Positions 5,650 to 7,762 of a stretch of DNA of 7,762 bases are shown one piece after another (position 1 is the stretch's first letter; each line of letters starts with the position of its first letter). The stretch lies in the NCBI GenBank assembly GCA_003161855.1, contig PMNM01000099.1, positions 4,532 to 12,293 of the forward strand. Direction: 5' to 3'. Made by a program: the position numbers and the translations under genes. The stretch is from Syntrophaceae bacterium. GTDB taxonomy: Bacteria; Desulfobacterota; Syntrophia; Syntrophales; Fen-1087. A model generated the notes under the pieces. It was not told the origin of the DNA. It saw only the letters and a list, made by a program, of their open reading frames with translations, and made no database searches.

Positions 5650-7697
5650 ATCCTTTCCATCTTCGCATCCACCACAAGGCATCCTTTGTTTTTCTCGAAG
5701 ACGAACAGGGGATTCATATCCAGATTCCCGATGTCCGGATTTTCGACCAGAAGTTTCGAGACCTTCACGAGACAATCTGCCAGCGCCTTCATATCTGCCG
5801 CCGCATGCCCCCGGAAGCCCTTCAGAATCCGGACCCCTTTGGTTTCCTCAATCATGGCGAGTGCCTGAGCGGCATGAATGGGGCAGATACGCAGGGCCAC
5901 ATCCCTGAGTACTTCCGTAAAGAGGCCTCCCAACCCGAAAAGGATCACCGGGCCGAACTCCTGATCCTGGCGACCGCCAATAATCACTTCCTGTCCCGGC
6001 GCTGCCATTTTCTGAATCAGATAGGCATCGGCCTCCATGTTCCTGCAGGCATCGGCGAGCGCCTGAGGATGGGGAATGTCCAGGATGACACCCTTTGCCT
6101 CGGTTTTGTGAAGGATGCCGGGAGAAGCCATTTTCAGGGCAACAGGATAGCCGATGTTTTTAGCAGCATTCAGGGCCTCGGTGATATTTCCCGTCATGGC
6201 GAAATCGGCGACAGGCAGCCCATATGATTTCAGCAGGTGAAAGACCTCGTCAGGGTTCATGATGCCCTGTTTGGGTGTTGATTCTACCTTGCGGCCCGTT
6301 GCCATCGGCAATGATGACAGGAGAGGATCTTTATTAAAAGCTGACCGGTTTGTGAAGTGTTCACGAGAGAGGGACAGCGATTTCAAAACCTGCTCCGGAT
6401 CTGCAAAAATCGGGAAATCCGCGGTTTCTTTCAGGGTGAAGAAATATTTTTTGCCGGCAATCATGAGAAAGACGACCGGTTTCTGGTATCGATCGGATAA
6501 TTTTTTTGCCGAGCGGATCAATTCCTGGGTGGGAGGAATGCTGACCCCATGCAGATAGGTATGGCCGAACACCACACCATCCACATCCGGTTCCTGAAGC
6601 ACCTTCTCGATAATCCGAATGTAGAAACGAATATCAAACACATCCCCGAGGTCCAGCGGATTTGTCATGCGGATGACGCCGGCACGGACTTCTTTCTTAA
6701 CATAATCAAATACCTGATCGGAAAATTTGGCCAGTTCGAATCCATGTTGATGAACGGCATCGGTTAACATCACCGCCTGGCCGCCGGAACGGCAGATCAC
6801 CCCGATTTTTCTTCCCTGGATCAGGGGCAGAGAAAATATCTTAAAGTCATCAATCATTTCCTGTAATGTTTGAGCGCGGTGGATGCCTGCCTGTTTCAAG
6901 GCGGCGTCAGTGGCCTCGTCATCTCCGGCCAGGGCGGTTGTATGGAACTGTGCAATCTGGTGACTGGACGCGGATTTATTGGCTTTCAGGATGACAATCG
7001 GCTTATCGGTCTGCTGCGCCAGGGCCATCAGCCGCCTGCCGTCCGTGAAATTTTCAAGATACATGCCGATCATCCGGGTCTCAGGGTCAGACATGAAATA
7101 GGACAGGTAATCGCATTCGTTCAAATTCAGCTTGTTGCCGATGCTGATTGATTTGTTGAAGCCGATGTTTTCGAAAGTGAGAAGACGTATGCCGTCGATG
7201 ACCACCCCGCCGCTCTGTGAAATGATGGACACGGGACCTTTCAGCATGGCGTCCGGATACATGGGGACAAAGGGCAGAACCAGTCCGTTATCCAGGTTGA
7301 TGGTTCCGATGCAATTGGGTCCCATAAACCGGATATTCCATTTTCCGGCGGTTTCCAGGAGCTTTTCTTCAAGTTGCCGCCCTTCTTCGGTAAACTCCGA
7401 GAATCCGGCGGACTGAATCACGGCATAGGGGATGCCCTTCCGGCCACACCGCTCCATCACGTCCGGGATGGCTTTAGCGGGAATGAGAAATACGGCCAGA
7501 TCGGGGACGGCGTCAATATCTTCGATATGTCGATAGATCTTTCGACCGTTCAGTTCACTCCCTTCGCGGCCTACCAGGTAAACCGATCCTTTGAAACCGA
7601 AGCGCTCCAGGTTTTCAACGGTATTTCTGCCAAGATTGTTGGGTGAGCCCGATACCCCATAGACCATGACACTTTCCGGGTAAAACATCTTCTGCAT
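5646..7697 (-). CDS. ADP-forming acyl-CoA/acetyl-CoA synthetase, single-chain (alpha and beta parts fused)
   Basis: A 683-residue acetate-CoA ligase (ADP-forming) family protein. The known reaction is acyl-CoA + ADP + phosphate to acid + ATP + CoA, a substrate-level ATP-yielding step in anaerobes. Order: CoA-binding Rossmann domain (about 5-135, YGVSGSPNNLGRNT, GPNCIGTINL at 126-135); succinyl-CoA-ligase-like domains (about 150-450) with ISQSGGV at 158-164 and the alpha phosphohistidine H252 in FHTTALAGDDE; then an ATP-grasp beta part (about 475-683) with the second phosphohistidine H530 in SPGILHKTEAKGV, GLGGLFTEVLRDVALRICPI and DMNPL. Both histidines needed for phosphate relay are kept; SHTGALAG, the usual alpha motif, reads FHTTALAG. 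Length and fusion are normal for bacterial single-chain members (about 700). The ATG at 7697 has GGGAG nine bases upstream (7707-7711); a second ATG three codons in is worse spaced. Acetyl-CoA is the likely but unproven substrate. It is convergent with the nitrilase gene. Confidence 0.92.
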   Translation of the reverse strand: MQKMFYPESVMVYGVSGSPNNLGRNTVENLERFGFKGSVYLVGREGSELNGRKIYRHIEDIDAVPDLAVFLIPAKAIPDVMERCGRKGIPYAVIQSAGFSEFTEEGRQLEEKLLETAGKWNIRFMGPNCIGTINLDNGLVLPFVPMYPDAMLKGPVSIISQSGGVVIDGIRLLTFENIGFNKSISIGNKLNLNECDYLSYFMSDPETRMIGMYLENFTDGRRLMALAQQTDKPIVILKANKSASSHQIAQFHTTALAGDDEATDAALKQAGIHRAQTLQEMIDDFKIFSLPLIQGRKIGVICRSGGQAVMLTDAVHQHGFELAKFSDQVFDYVKKEVRAGVIRMTNPLDLGDVFDIRFYIRIIEKVLQEPDVDGVVFGHTYLHGVSIPPTQELIRSAKKLSDRYQKPVVFLMIAGKKYFFTLKETADFPIFADPEQVLKSLSLSREHFTNRSAFNKDPLLSSLPMATGRKVESTPKQGIMNPDEVFHLLKSYGLPVADFAMTGNITEALNAAKNIGYPVALKMASPGILHKTEAKGVILDIPHPQALADACRNMEADAYLIQKMAAPGQEVIIGGRQDQEFGPVILFGLGGLFTEVLRDVALRICPIHAAQALAMIEETKGVRILKGFRGHAAADMKALADCLVKVSKLLVENPDIGNLDMNPLFVFEKNKGCLVVDAKMERI

Positions 7698-7734
7698 GAG
7701 GCCTGTCTCCCAGGATTTTTATTTACGTTTTTTC

Positions 7735-7762
7735 TTGAAAAAGCCTTTTCTATAGGATATAG
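7735..7762 (+). promoter_or_regulatory. Weak candidate promoter pointing out of the window
   Basis: TTGAAA (7735-7740), then 17 bases, then TATAG (7758-7762) with the sixth base beyond the edge. It would serve a divergent gene to the right. The region 7698-7762 is AT-rich and must also hold the promoter of the minus-strand synthetase unless that gene is in an operon; I see no convincing -35/-10 pair on that strand. Confidence 0.25.

Noticed and set aside
5805..7646. Series of plus-strand open frames opposite the synthetase gene
   Set aside because: All are short, lack family motifs and are covered by a 683-residue gene with full domain structure on the other strand.
1..7762. CRISPR array, tRNA, rRNA, insertion sequence, defence or phage module
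   Set aside because: No regularly spaced direct repeats, cloverleaf, transposase or phage-type protein was seen; all gaps between genes are under about 225 bases.

Overview
The window reads as chromosomal DNA of an anaerobic, fatty-acid-degrading bacterium, most likely a member of the Desulfobacterota (deltaproteobacterial, Syntrophus-like). This rests on protein character, a base composition near one-half GC by eye, an ADP-forming acyl-CoA synthetase beside beta-oxidation genes, and short intergenic repeats of a type I associate with that group. The taxonomic call is inference. There is no sign of phage, insertion sequence, CRISPR array, tRNA or rRNA. No stretch longer than about 225 bases lacks a gene.

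Left part (1-3174, + strand): the 3' three-quarters or so of a fused 3-hydroxyacyl-CoA dehydrogenase/enoyl-CoA hydratase (FadN-like domain order), followed after a 73-base gap holding an imperfect hairpin by a complete thiolase. Together they carry out the hydration, oxidation and thiolysis steps of beta-oxidation. They are closed by two intrinsic terminators in tandem (3087-3109 and 3136-3177).

Middle part (3176-5649, + strand): a possible sigma70-type promoter, then a four-domain S1 RNA-binding protein, a small Dabb-domain (alpha/beta-barrel) protein starting three bases after the S1 stop and in the same frame, and a nitrilase-superfamily hydrolase 61 bases further on. The first two look translationally coupled. 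The role of the trio is not evident.

Right part (5646-7697, - strand): a single-chain ADP-forming acyl-CoA (acetyl-CoA) synthetase with both phosphorylatable histidines, convergent with the nitrilase gene and overlapping its stop codon by 4 bases. By family knowledge it converts acetyl-CoA or another acyl-CoA to the free acid with ATP formation, so it could harvest the thioesters made by the left-hand genes. That link is inference from proximity. The last 65 bases are its upstream region, with a weak candidate promoter pointing out of the window.

Overall this is mostly ordinary metabolic DNA. I found no convincing new system. The items most worth a second look are the in-frame S1/TAA/Dabb junction, the pair of related intergenic repeats, the terminator-free convergent overlap and the S1-Dabb-nitrilase cluster.
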